From: Candidatus Magasanikiibacteriota bacterium
GTDB lineage: Bacteria; Patescibacteriota; Patescibacteriia; Magasanikbacterales; UBA922
Assembly (NCBI GenBank): GCA_003518365.1
Contig: DOYU01000012.1
Span: forward strand, 1 to 23,429
Length of the DNA: 23,429 bases
Direction of reading: 5' to 3'
This document shows, one piece after another, positions 15,105 to 22,108 of this stretch. The notes below the pieces were generated by a model, which was not told the origin of the DNA, searched no databases, and worked only from the letters and a program-made list of their open reading frames with translations. Position 1 is the first letter of the stretch. The number at the start of each line of letters is the position of its first letter. The position numbers were made by a program, and so were the translations under genes.

Positions 15105-16850
15105 TTACGCACGAGTTGCAATTTCTTTCTTCACTTTTTCGATAAATGCTTCTTTTGACATGGTCACTTGTTCTTCTTGCCCTCGGACACGAATCATCAT
15201 ATCTTCTCCAGAAAGTTCTTTATCTCCCACAACGAGGATATACGGATGTTTTCCTTTTGTCGCATTACGGATCTTCTTTCCTACGGTTTCATCAGCTTCA
15301 TCAATACTGATACGAATGCCGGCAGACTGAAATTCTGCTGCCAAGGCTCGAGCACCATCAATATGTTTTTCTGATACAGGGACGAGATGTACTTGCACAG
15401 GTGACATCCACACTGGGAAATTTGCAGCACAATGTTCGATATAAATTCCCATAAATCTATCTGGAGACCCAACAAGCGCGCGATGAATCATCACAGGACG
15501 CTGTGCATTTCCTTCGGCATCAATATAGGACAGATCAAATCGCTCTGGCATATTGAAATCAAGCTGAATCGTAGAAATTTGCCATTCACGGCGGAGCGAA
15601 TCACGCGCAACAATATCCATTTTTGGTCCATAAAATGCGGCTTCTCCAAGTTCTTCTCGAAATTCAATACCAGCAGAAATCAACAGCTGACGAAGTGATG
15701 ATTCAGCCTTATCCCAGATAGCATCGTCCCCAAGATACTTTTCCTTATTCTGAGGATCACGAAGAGACAAACGAACTTCATATTCCATACCATATACTCG
15801 TAATGCTATGTGAATTGCTTCGAGAATGGCTTTGAATTCGCTTTCAATTTGATCTGGTCTACAAAATGCATGACCATCATCTTGTGCAAAACAACGGAGG
15901 CGTGTCAGTCCAGAAAGTTCTCCTGGTTTTTCATCACGATACAAATTTGCAAAATCCGCAAATCGAATTGGCAAATCTCGATAACTTCTCATTTCTGATG
16001 CATAAATTTGTGTATGTTGCGGACAATTCATTGGCTTCAAATAATATTCTTCATCCGTATAATGAGACACGACTTGAAGCATGTCATCTTTGTATTTGTC
16101 ATAATGGCCAGAGGTGCGGAATAAATCCGCCTTGTTCATATTTGGCGTATGAACCTCTCCAAATCCAACACGAGCATTCAATTCTCTACTAAAATTCACA
16201 ATAGCATTTCGAACAATATTTCCTTTTGGGGTATACATCGGCATACCCGGCCCCACAAGATCAGAAAATACAAACAACCCAAGCTCTTTTCCAAGTTTTC
16301 TGTGATCTCGTTTTTTTGCCTCCTCGAGCATGTCCACATGTGCTTTCAATTCTTCCTTTGTTTCAAATGCTGTACCGTAGATACGTGTCAGCATTGCATT
16401 TTTTTCATCCCCTCTCCAGTAGGCACCAGCGATACTCATGAGTTTGAATGCTCTTAGCATTTTTCTAGGTTCCTCCACATGTCCACCACGACAAAGATCT
16501 GTAAAATTGCCACACGTGTACAGAGTGATTTTTTCTCCTTTTTCGGCAATATCATGAATCATTTCAAGCTTGTATGCATTGCCTTTGTAAATCTCTTTTG
16601 CTTCTTCTGGAGACACTTCTCTGTGTGTAAATTCTTTCCAATCATTCACAAGATCTTTCATTTTCTTTTCGATAGCAGGAAGATCTTCGACAGACAATGT
16701 AACGTCGTTGAAGTCAATATCATAATAAAATCCACTTTCAATCGCCGGACCAAGTGTCAGCTTTGCGTCTGGATACAATTCCAAGACTGCTGCGGCAAGC
16801 AAGTGTGCAGCACTGTGGCGGAGGTGTTCGAGGTGTTCTGGGTTGTTCAT
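15105..16850 (-). CDS. thrS: Threonyl-tRNA synthetase without the TGS domain
   Basis: Class II synthetase charging tRNA(Thr). The sequence begins in the editing domain (HSAAH, 12-16; later C.GGH in DLCRGGHVEE). The catalytic domain follows with GPGMPMYTPKG, the zinc-binding MNCPQH, motif 2 around TRLRCFAQDDGH, QLDF, and motif 3 near HRALVGSPDRF. The anticodon-binding domain occupies the last 100 residues (VHLVPVSEKH onward). The 581 residues are shorter than E. coli ThrRS because the N-terminal TGS domain is missing, an arrangement known in some lineages. The leader upstream on the same strand contains a T-box structure (16985-17188), so transcription is probably antiterminated by uncharged tRNA(Thr). 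The immediate start context is TTTTCATATG without a Shine-Dalgarno. Confidence 0.96.
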   Translation of the reverse strand: MNNPEHLEHLRHSAAHLLAAAVLELYPDAKLTLGPAIESGFYYDIDFNDVTLSVEDLPAIEKKMKDLVNDWKEFTHREVSPEEAKEIYKGNAYKLEMIHDIAEKGEKITLYTCGNFTDLCRGGHVEEPRKMLRAFKLMSIAGAYWRGDEKNAMLTRIYGTAFETKEELKAHVDMLEEAKKRDHRKLGKELGLFVFSDLVGPGMPMYTPKGNIVRNAIVNFSRELNARVGFGEVHTPNMNKADLFRTSGHYDKYKDDMLQVVSHYTDEEYYLKPMNCPQHTQIYASEMRSYRDLPIRFADFANLYRDEKPGELSGLTRLRCFAQDDGHAFCRPDQIESEFKAILEAIHIALRVYGMEYEVRLSLRDPQNKEKYLGDDAIWDKAESSLRQLLISAGIEFREELGEAAFYGPKMDIVARDSLRREWQISTIQLDFNMPERFDLSYIDAEGNAQRPVMIHRALVGSPDRFMGIYIEHCAANFPVWMSPVQVHLVPVSEKHIDGARALAAEFQSAGIRISIDEADETVGKKIRNATKGKHPYILVVGDKELSGEDMMIRVRGQEEQVTMSKEAFIEKVKKEIATRA

Positions 16851-16856
16851 ATGAAA

Positions 16857-16886
16857 AGTATTAGGTATTGAATATTTAGATGTCTA
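16857..16886 (-). promoter_or_regulatory. Possible second promoter close to thrS
   Basis: Minus-strand TAGACA (16886-16881), an 18-base spacer, AATACT (16862-16857), ending 6 bases before the thrS ATG. If used, it gives a nearly leaderless thrS mRNA that bypasses the T-box. Confidence 0.4.
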
Positions 16887-16916
16887 TATATTATTACAAG
16901 TTTAATATGCTTCGAG

Positions 16917-16956
16917 ACCCCGCACAAGAACCTCCTTCGTCGGCTCTCTGCGGGGT
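16917..16956. promoter_or_regulatory. Hairpin enclosing AAGGAGG in the thrS leader
   Basis: Arms ACCCCGCA and TGCGGGGT (16949-16956 and 16917-16924) with an inner GAGCC/GGTTC pairing. On the minus strand the loop side holds AAGGAGG (16937-16931), five bases before GTG (16925), which opens a 7-codon frame ending at TAA 16902. On the plus strand the hairpin is followed by TTTGTCTTTT and could be a terminator. Its role is unresolved. Confidence 0.45.
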
Positions 16957-16984
16957 TTGTCTTTTCGGTTTTCAACCTCAAAGC

Positions 16985-17188
16985 AAAAAAAAACGGCACA
17001 ACATCACTACTGACATTTGCCGGGGCCCTACCATACAGTAGGACGGTTCCACCCGAGATTGTACTCTTCAAAATTGTCGCAATGCTCGTATCCGTGGTGC
17101 ATGTTTGGGGTGTTCCTGAAGGAAGCTTTCAGCCTCGGCTTCCTCTCTCTGTCAGGTCTTACCAATATGCGTGGTGGATACTCTGTAT
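16985..17188 (-). ncRNA. T-box riboswitch in the thrS leader (candidate specifier ACC, Thr)
   Basis: Read on the minus strand. Stem I: base GTATCC/GGATAC (17181-17176, 17093-17088); an internal loop whose 3' side is ACCAC (17098-17094), holding the Thr codon ACC; GCAT/ATGC; CCTGA/TCAGG; distal AGGAAGC/GCTTCCT with GAGAG and GGCTGAAAG segments typical of T-boxes. Antiterminator: CGGG (17055-17052), T-box bulge UGGAACC (17051-17045), GUCCUAC, loop UGUAUG, GUAGGGC, then CCCG (17024-17021). All pairs form, one as G-U. Terminator: CGGCAAATGTCA, loop GTAG, TGATGTTGTGCCG, then nine T (16993-16985). It shares bases 17022-17021 with the antiterminator, so the two exclude each other. UGGA predicts a U73 discriminator, as in many tRNA(Thr) and tRNA(Gly). 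The next gene downstream is thrS. Stems II and III were not resolved. Confidence 0.85.
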
Positions 17189-17194
17189 GTGACT

Positions 17195-17223
17195 ATATTA
17201 CTGAGGAGTGAGAATGTTGTCAA
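17195..17223 (-). promoter_or_regulatory. Promoter of the T-box/thrS transcript
   Basis: Minus-strand TTGACA (17223-17218), 17 bases, TAATAT (17200-17195). The predicted start near 17188 lies just before T-box Stem I. Its -35 lies inside the 11-bp dyad shared with the divergent lipoprotein promoter. Confidence 0.75.
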
Positions 17224-17241
17224 GTGAGCATTGACAACATT
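17213..17241. promoter_or_regulatory. Dyad shared by divergent promoters (possible operator)
   Basis: AATGTTGTCAA (17213-17223) and TTGACAACATT (17231-17241) are perfect 11-base inverted arms around GTGAGCA. Each arm contains the -35 TTGACA of one of the two divergent promoters, so a protein bound here would control both transcripts. Confidence 0.6.
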
Positions 17242-17259
17242 GAACATTGCTGATATATT
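17231..17259 (+). promoter_or_regulatory. Promoter of the lipoprotein gene
   Basis: TTGACA (17231-17236), 17 bases, TATATT (17254-17259), with an extended -10 TGA. It is the best consensus promoter in the window. The leader to ATG 17377 is about 110 bases; I see no clear riboswitch in it, only weak inverted words around 17309-17336. Confidence 0.8.
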
Positions 17260-17376
17260 CTTACATCACTGCATGTCTAGAGGAAAGCACTTTTAATAAG
17301 TCTTTTCCCCTGGCCATGCTTTCGGGAGAGCAGGTTTAGGTACATTTTTCCCGACTCGTGTTCCATGGAGGAACTC

Positions 17377-17745
17377 ATGCGTCGTTCGATCGTTCTCGCT
17401 CTCCTCATCTCCACCATCTTCAGCACGTCGGTCACGGCGTGTGCGACCACGCAACCGAACGAGATGGATCAACGCAATCTGGTACTCGAGGATGCCGAAT
17501 GGTGGATCACTTGGGCAAAAGCGTGTACAAAGGTCATGCAACGGCATGCAGAGGAACAAGATCCAACAATCAAGGAAGATCTCATTCGGTTGGCCGATGC
17601 CTACTTGAAACTCGCTGATATACGTAAGCGAGACCTTGAGTCAATCATGAACAGCGAACCATACAAAGAAGACTACATGGAAACGCTTCGTGAAATTCAG
17701 GCTGTCGAGGCACGCCTTGAAGCGCGGGGCAGAACTCTCCTGTAA
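17377..17745 (+). CDS. Small putative lipoprotein of unknown function
   Basis: The family is not recognised. MRRSIVLALLISTIFSTSVTACATT is a lipoprotein signal peptide (quoted in part: basic start, hydrophobic core, lipobox VTAC), so the mature protein would be lipid-anchored at the Cys. The rest (about 100 residues) is charged and probably helical, with WWITWAKACTKVMQRHAEEQ and a KLADIRKRDLESI stretch. ATG 17377 was chosen because GGAGGAA (17367-17373) stands in front of it with normal spacing; the ATG four codons upstream overlaps that site. This is the only convincing Shine-Dalgarno before an annotated gene here. The coding region is G+C-richer than its neighbours (37 of 60 bases at 17401-17460), which suggests transfer. 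Confidence 0.75.
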   Translation: MRRSIVLALLISTIFSTSVTACATTQPNEMDQRNLVLEDAEWWITWAKACTKVMQRHAEEQDPTIKEDLIRLADAYLKLADIRKRDLESIMNSEPYKEDYMETLREIQAVEARLEARGRTLL

Positions 17746-17756
17746 GTCCACACCCC

Positions 17757-17798
17757 GTCGACGCAGGCACCCACATCACGTGCGGTGCCTGCGTCGAC
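17757..17798 (+). terminator. Long perfect hairpin after the lipoprotein gene
   Basis: Fifteen-base perfect arms GTCGACGCAGGCACC (17757-17771) and GGTGCCTGCGTCGAC (17784-17798) around a 12-base loop. It begins 11 bases after the stop codon. No U-run follows, so it could be a weak terminator, an mRNA 3'-end stabiliser, or a trace of the block's origin. Confidence 0.5.
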
Positions 17799-17811
17799 TC
17801 TTCAAAAATAT

Positions 17812-17846
17812 AAAAATAAAACACACAAATAGTGTGTTTTATTTTT
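17812..17846. terminator. Bidirectional A/T-rich terminator
   Basis: Fifteen-base perfect stem AAAAATAAAACACAC (17812-17826) with GTGTGTTTTATTTTT (17832-17846), loop AAATA. It lies between the plus-strand lipoprotein gene and the minus-strand baseplate-J-like gene and can stop both. Confidence 0.85.
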
Positions 17847-17870
17847 CTAATAAACCAATAATCTAATTCT

Positions 17871-19016
17871 CTACTCAGCTACTTGCTTCACAACAATATC
17901 AACATGATCTGCTACATGAGGGATAGTCTGCGTCCAGGCGGGTCTCAAATGTACATCCACACCATACACATGATCGAGTGATAAAAGATATCTGCGAACT
18001 TCATCCTTTGTTTTTCCATAAAAAGCGATCTTTGCCAATTGACGGCTCTCAGGATTGATCGTTGCTCTGCCAGTATAGGTCACATCAAGTTCTGCTTCTT
18101 CACGCTCAAGGTCATAAGAACTCAATGACACCACTGGTGCAGCATCACTTGGCTCTATATATTCCGCGTCATCAATTGCTCTGCTCATGAGAACATCACT
18201 GGCAAGTTTATTTACTTCTTCTGGAGAAACAAAGATACCAACAACAGTAACCGTGGCAGAGAGGGTAAATTCACTCACTTCTTCGCCAATCTCGGCATCA
18301 GTAGTATACACAGGATCAGACACATCGTAGACAGACAAAGAAAGCTCACTATCTACTTGTTCAGCAAGTGCTGCCTTTGCATTTTCTTTGAGCTCTTCAG
18401 CAATCAATTTTTTTGCTTTATCAATATCCTCTAGACTCACAGAACCTATCTTGCGAATGCCTCCAGACATCGCACTTTCACTTGTTGCATAGATCAGTGC
18501 TTGCTTGGTTTCATTCAGACCCGGAATCGTAAACTTAGCAGGGCCGATATCGCTCCCAGATCCTTCTGCGTCAGCATAGACTGCTGCGTCAACGGTACCA
18601 CCCGCAGGCACCAAGGCTCTCTCTTTCAAACGAAAGAGCACGCCATCTGCACTCAGGACACGCGTCGTGGCGACGAGTGGCTGATCAAGTGTTGTTTCAT
18701 TGTGAAGAGTTACTATCCCCTCTGCAATCCCAGATTCTTCCTTATTTCCTGTGGGGTGATATATCTCCGTTCCACTCACAGTGGTAGTAACGACCCTTCC
18801 TGGGATTGTGCGCGCACTGTCTGCATTCACTCCAATCGTCGTGGTAATATCAACAGGCTCAGGCCGCGTAGTGATGGTAATCACCGCACGCTTTGAAGAC
18901 ATAAAGACAATCACACCAAACAAAATAAGGGTAATTGCCAAAAACGTAAGTGCAACAAATTTATAAAAGCCAACGGATTGACTCGACGCGCTGGTTTGTT
19001 GACGACGTGCAACCAT
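17871..19016 (-). CDS. Baseplate J-like membrane-anchored protein
   Basis: The 381-residue product has a basic, Ser-rich cytoplasmic N-terminus, one membrane helix at about 20-40 and a large outside part. The segment EGIVTLHNETTLDQPLVATTRVLSADGVLFRL, given here only in outline, and the following DIGPAKFTIPGL resemble proteins annotated baseplate J/gp47-like in many Patescibacteria. The true role is unknown; no phage gene is nearby, so a cell-surface or pilus-linked structural role is more likely than a tail baseplate. The middle has an Ala/Lys/Glu helix (IDKAKKLIAEELKENAKAAL). It lies directly downstream of the PilB-like gene on the same strand and has its own promoter. It ends in TAG. Confidence 0.7.
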   Translation of the reverse strand: MVARRQQTSASSQSVGFYKFVALTFLAITLILFGVIVFMSSKRAVITITTRPEPVDITTTIGVNADSARTIPGRVVTTTVSGTEIYHPTGNKEESGIAEGIVTLHNETTLDQPLVATTRVLSADGVLFRLKERALVPAGGTVDAAVYADAEGSGSDIGPAKFTIPGLNETKQALIYATSESAMSGGIRKIGSVSLEDIDKAKKLIAEELKENAKAALAEQVDSELSLSVYDVSDPVYTTDAEIGEEVSEFTLSATVTVVGIFVSPEEVNKLASDVLMSRAIDDAEYIEPSDAAPVVSLSSYDLEREEAELDVTYTGRATINPESRQLAKIAFYGKTKDEVRRYLLSLDHVYGVDVHLRPAWTQTIPHVADHVDIVVKQVAE

Positions 19017-19039
19017 AAAAATATACGCTACTTGTTATC

Positions 19040-19068
19040 AGTATACCATACTGTTACATTTCTGTAAC
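19040..19068 (-). promoter_or_regulatory. Promoter of the baseplate-J-like gene
   Basis: Minus-strand GTTACA (19068-19063), 17 bases, extended -10 TGGTATACT (TATACT at 19045-19040). It overlaps the 3' end of the PilB-like gene. The -35 is one arm of the small hairpin GTTACA/TGTAAC around the PilB stop codon. Confidence 0.6.
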
Positions 19069-20823
19069 GCGAAAGACTTCCTCAAGAGAGGTCAACCCAT
19101 CGAGCGCTTTGAGAAGACCATCCTGCGCCATGGTGAGCATACCTTGTTCCTTTGCCAAGGCACCAATATCATATTCAGAAATATTGCCAGACATAATAGA
19201 CTTCTCGACCTTACTATTCATAGTAAATATTTCATATATGCCAATTCTTCCTTTATATCCAAGTTCTCCATTCTCTGTATATTCTGGTGCAGTATAAAAT
19301 ACGTGTGGTTGTTTCTTGACTTTATCCTGCACCTTTTGCGGCATTGATGCAATGATATCATCCACCTTTTTCTGCTGTTCGTCCGTCAGAGTTGCTTGTA
19401 CTCTTGCTTTTTCAGACAGACGTCGGACAAGTCGCTGTCCAATGACAGCATTGAGGGCGGGCGCGAGAAGAAATGGTTTTACTCCCATGGCAAGAAAACG
19501 TGGAATCGCTCCTGCCGCGCTGTTCGTGTGAAGTGTCGAAAGGATCAAGTGTCCAGTGAGTGATGCCTGAATAGCAGTGTCAGCAGTTTCAAGATCACGG
19601 ATTTCCCCAACCATAGCGATGTCTGGATCTTGACGCAAAATAGATTTCAACCCTTTTGCAAACGTATAGTCTTTTGCATGATCAATCTGACTCTGATTGA
19701 TGCCAGGCATTTTATATTCTACCGGGTCTTCGAGGGTAATAATTTTTACATCAGGTTTGTTGAGCAGCTGCATGATGGCATACAAGGTCGTCGTCTTGCC
19801 ACTTCCCGTAGGACCTGTGGTAATAATCATGCCATTTGAACGAGACATTTCGTTCAAAAGGATCTCATATGCCTCACCATGGAGACCCAGACTATCAAGC
19901 GTCAATCCTTCCCTATTTTGCACGAGAAGACGCATCACAATACCTTCTCCATATACAGTAGGCATAATAGATACACGAACGTCTACCTCTCCACTTGGAG
20001 CATTGATGGTAAAACGACCATCCTGAGGTTTATCAGTAATGTTAATCTTAAGGGAAGATAATAACTTGATGCGAGAAAGTAATTTATGATAATTATCTTT
20101 CGTAACAGTGGCAGCGTCATGGAGCATACCATCCAGACGGAAACGTACCGTGGTCTTTTCTGCTTCAGGTTCTACGTGAACATCTGATGCATCAAGCTTT
20201 AACCCTGCCCCCAAAAGAAATGTCACAAGATCAGTTGTGCTCGCTCTTTCAATACTTGTCTGAAGACTGCGGAAATCCTGTACACTTGCTTGTACGTTCT
20301 CAAGGTCCGTAGGATCAATTTCAACATCCTTTGAAATAGGTTTTATGTGAGGTAACGTGTTATACAGCTCCATGACTCGTTCAAAACTATGTTCAGAAAT
20401 CATATACAAAACACCTTTTGTATAGGAACGTTGCTCAATTTTTTTCAAAAGCAGTTGTACATCTTCTCGAGTTGGATCAATCGCGCCGAGTCGAACTTGT
20501 TCTTGATTTACAAAAAAACAAATTACCCCGAGGCGTACAGCGTCATCTTGTGAAATTTGCTTAAGAGATTCATGACTAATCGGAAATGATCCCAAATCTA
20601 TATGCGGAAATCCAGAGGTAGCCGCTTTCCGTTGCACTTCTATTTCCTTTTCCTTGATAGACACCTTCTCCATTTTCTTTTCAAATTTTTCTGCTGTTTC
20701 TTCTGAGGCAACATGCAAGGGTGAGACAGAAGAAGACGCAGACGCCAATGCCGCATCATCCGTACTTCCGTTGATAGCGTCTTTCTGTCGAAACAAATCG
20801 TCAATTGAAGGAAGGTCACCCAT
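19054..20823 (-). CDS. pilB: Type IV pilus / type II secretion assembly ATPase (PilB/GspE family)
   Basis: Cytoplasmic hexameric ATPase that drives pilus extension or secretion. The 589 residues contain an N-terminal MshEN/GSPII_E-like domain, then the core: Walker A GPTGSGKT (337-344), Asp box ITLEDPVEY, Walker B region DPDIAMVGEIRD and the His box GHLILSTLHTN. The zinc tetracysteine found before GYKGR in many PilB/GspE proteins is absent: the region from RRLSEKARVQ to YTENGELGYKGR has no Cys. ATG 20823 (MGDLPSIDDLF) is preferred over the TTG at 20853, which lies inside the upstream gene. It is 14 bases downstream of the membrane-protein gene, probably co-transcribed. The partner pilus genes are not in view. 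Confidence 0.9.
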   Translation of the reverse strand: MGDLPSIDDLFRQKDAINGSTDDAALASASSSVSPLHVASEETAEKFEKKMEKVSIKEKEIEVQRKAATSGFPHIDLGSFPISHESLKQISQDDAVRLGVICFFVNQEQVRLGAIDPTREDVQLLLKKIEQRSYTKGVLYMISEHSFERVMELYNTLPHIKPISKDVEIDPTDLENVQASVQDFRSLQTSIERASTTDLVTFLLGAGLKLDASDVHVEPEAEKTTVRFRLDGMLHDAATVTKDNYHKLLSRIKLLSSLKINITDKPQDGRFTINAPSGEVDVRVSIMPTVYGEGIVMRLLVQNREGLTLDSLGLHGEAYEILLNEMSRSNGMIITTGPTGSGKTTTLYAIMQLLNKPDVKIITLEDPVEYKMPGINQSQIDHAKDYTFAKGLKSILRQDPDIAMVGEIRDLETADTAIQASLTGHLILSTLHTNSAAGAIPRFLAMGVKPFLLAPALNAVIGQRLVRRLSEKARVQATLTDEQQKKVDDIIASMPQKVQDKVKKQPHVFYTAPEYTENGELGYKGRIGIYEIFTMNSKVEKSIMSGNISEYDIGALAKEQGMLTMAQDGLLKALDGLTSLEEVFRVTEM

Positions 20824-20837
20824 ACGGTTCACCACAA

Positions 20838-21800
20838 TTATTTTCCTAACCAATGCAACACATGGCTTTTGAGTCCAGTCTTATGCATTTGCATAAAAAG
20901 ATATGTCCATATTGCCGTGGTAAACGTAGAAAAGACAGCCGCCAGCAAAAACATGAAGAGTAAAAAAACGACAGCCGAGAGAGCAATACCAAGCACAAAA
21001 ACAATACTGCTCGAAAACAAAAGCGCAAATAAATATGCCAAAAATGCTGGAAGAAGTGACACAAACACCGCAGTTACCAACACAAGTGAAAGGATAAGAT
21101 CAAGGACAAATATGACAAATCCAACTTCAAGAGATACGAGCCAATGTTCCACAAACAACTTCCATCCCCCGACGAGGGATTGCAAGAGGGTATACTTTTC
21201 TACCACAAGATACCCAATCGCATACATTGCTACAATAGACATCACCAATGACACAGCAGCAGCAAACAAGAACACGAGCAAAAACAATATGGGTGATCCA
21301 CCAAGCGAAAACAAAATTGGCCAAGAAAACAAGGCAACCAAGATACCCACCAAACCAAGAACTATTTTTTTCAGTATATTGACCGTAAATACACACCAAA
21401 ATGCGCGCACGCCAGCATGCCAAGAAATACTGGTATCTGTTCGTTTTCCTCGACGGACACTCTCTGCGGTATTATGTACCAAGGCTCCCTGAGAAACGAC
21501 TGCTAAAAAGGTAAATAATACACCAAATCCAACAAACACCAATAGCAGAAACAACATCCAACTCATCACCTCTCGTGGAATATCTGAAGTAATAAATCCG
21601 GTATAAAAAAGATCAGACAAAACAGCGATGCCTCCCCCTGGACGATATCCACGTGCAGTGAACCAAAGCTGCACCAGAGCATCAATAATTCCCATCTGGC
21701 CAAGGGCTGCGGCAAATAACCCAAATGGCCACAAACGATGTTCTTTCCAAGACAAATGCCAGCTATGTGCCAGCGCGGCTCTATAAAGTGGTGGTTTCAT
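20838..21800 (-). CDS. Polytopic membrane protein upstream of pilB
   Basis: Function not recognised. The 320 residues have about six or seven hydrophobic segments, with long ones near 80-105, 140-165, 170-200, 220-250 and 260-300. The short segment LLQSLVGGWKLFVEHW before a membrane helix resembles the loop in the other membrane protein of this window (SKALVDGRWWKVFWRL at 4669), so the two may belong to one broad superfamily. The N-terminus (MKPPLYRAALAHSWHLSWKEH) is likely an amphipathic entry. It is the first gene of a minus-strand unit with pilB. A minus-strand TGATATACT extended -10 (TATACT at 21827-21822) lies 22 bases before the ATG. Confidence 0.75.
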   Translation of the reverse strand: MKPPLYRAALAHSWHLSWKEHRLWPFGLFAAALGQMGIIDALVQLWFTARGYRPGGGIAVLSDLFYTGFITSDIPREVMSWMLFLLLVFVGFGVLFTFLAVVSQGALVHNTAESVRRGKRTDTSISWHAGVRAFWCVFTVNILKKIVLGLVGILVALFSWPILFSLGGSPILFLLVFLFAAAVSLVMSIVAMYAIGYLVVEKYTLLQSLVGGWKLFVEHWLVSLEVGFVIFVLDLILSLVLVTAVFVSLLPAFLAYLFALLFSSSIVFVLGIALSAVVFLLFMFLLAAVFSTFTTAIWTYLFMQMHKTGLKSHVLHWLGK

Positions 21801-21821
21801 AAGATAAGAGGTAATGCAGCA

Positions 21822-21827
21822 AGTATA
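21822..21827 (-). promoter_or_regulatory. Extended -10 for the membrane protein/pilB unit
   Basis: Minus-strand TGATATACT gives an extended -10 hexamer TATACT. No convincing -35 at 16-18 bases; T-rich sequence lies there. Confidence 0.45.
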
Positions 21828-21878
21828 TCACATGTTTGTGTGAAACAAAAAATCTCTGTTGGCTCCTGCGTACAAAGA

Positions 21879-22030
21879 AAGATTGCACTTCGCTTCGCTC
21901 CGTTAAGATTACATTCCGCTATCGCGGAATTAAGATTGAAGATTAGCTTGTGATCAAAGAACATCATGTAAAGTAAGATGCACATTAAATGGCGTGCAAT
22001 CTTCAATCTTTTTTTTGCGTTAGCAAAAAA
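21879..22030. repeat. AAGATTG/CAATCTT inverted-word element with hairpins
   Basis: The 308-base gap between ftsH and the membrane-protein gene holds no gene. It contains AAGATTGCAC (21879-21888) facing GTGCAATCTT (21994-22003), and AAGATTGAAGATT (21932-21944) facing AATCTTCAATCTT (21998-22010), a perfect 13-base inverted repeat. Hairpins ATTCCGC/GCGGAAT (21913-21930) and TTTTTTGC/GCAAAAAA (22011-22030) sit inside and at the edge. Words and hairpin types match the element at 3820-3934. Confidence 0.7.
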
Positions 22031-22055
22031 GTAATCTTTAAGTCTTTCATCCTCA

Positions 22056-22089
22056 ACAAAACAACCCCGTAGCAACGGAGCTGTTTTGT
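22056..22089 (-). terminator. ftsH terminator
   Basis: On minus-strand RNA, ACAAAACAGCUCCGU pairs with ACGGGGUUGUUUUGU around loop UGCU, using two G-U pairs that would be mismatches in the other orientation. The stem ends in U-rich sequence and begins 20 bases after the ftsH stop. Confidence 0.8.
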
Positions 22090-22108
22090 GTATTCTTTCT
22101 GTTCATCT

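Noticed and set aside
17871..19016. Prophage tail gene
   Set aside because: Only the baseplate-J-like resemblance suggests phage; the membrane anchor, the PilB neighbour and the absence of other phage genes argue for a cellular surface protein.
20824..20853. TTG start for the PilB-like ATPase
   Set aside because: It lies inside the upstream gene; ATG 20823 gives a plausible N-terminus.
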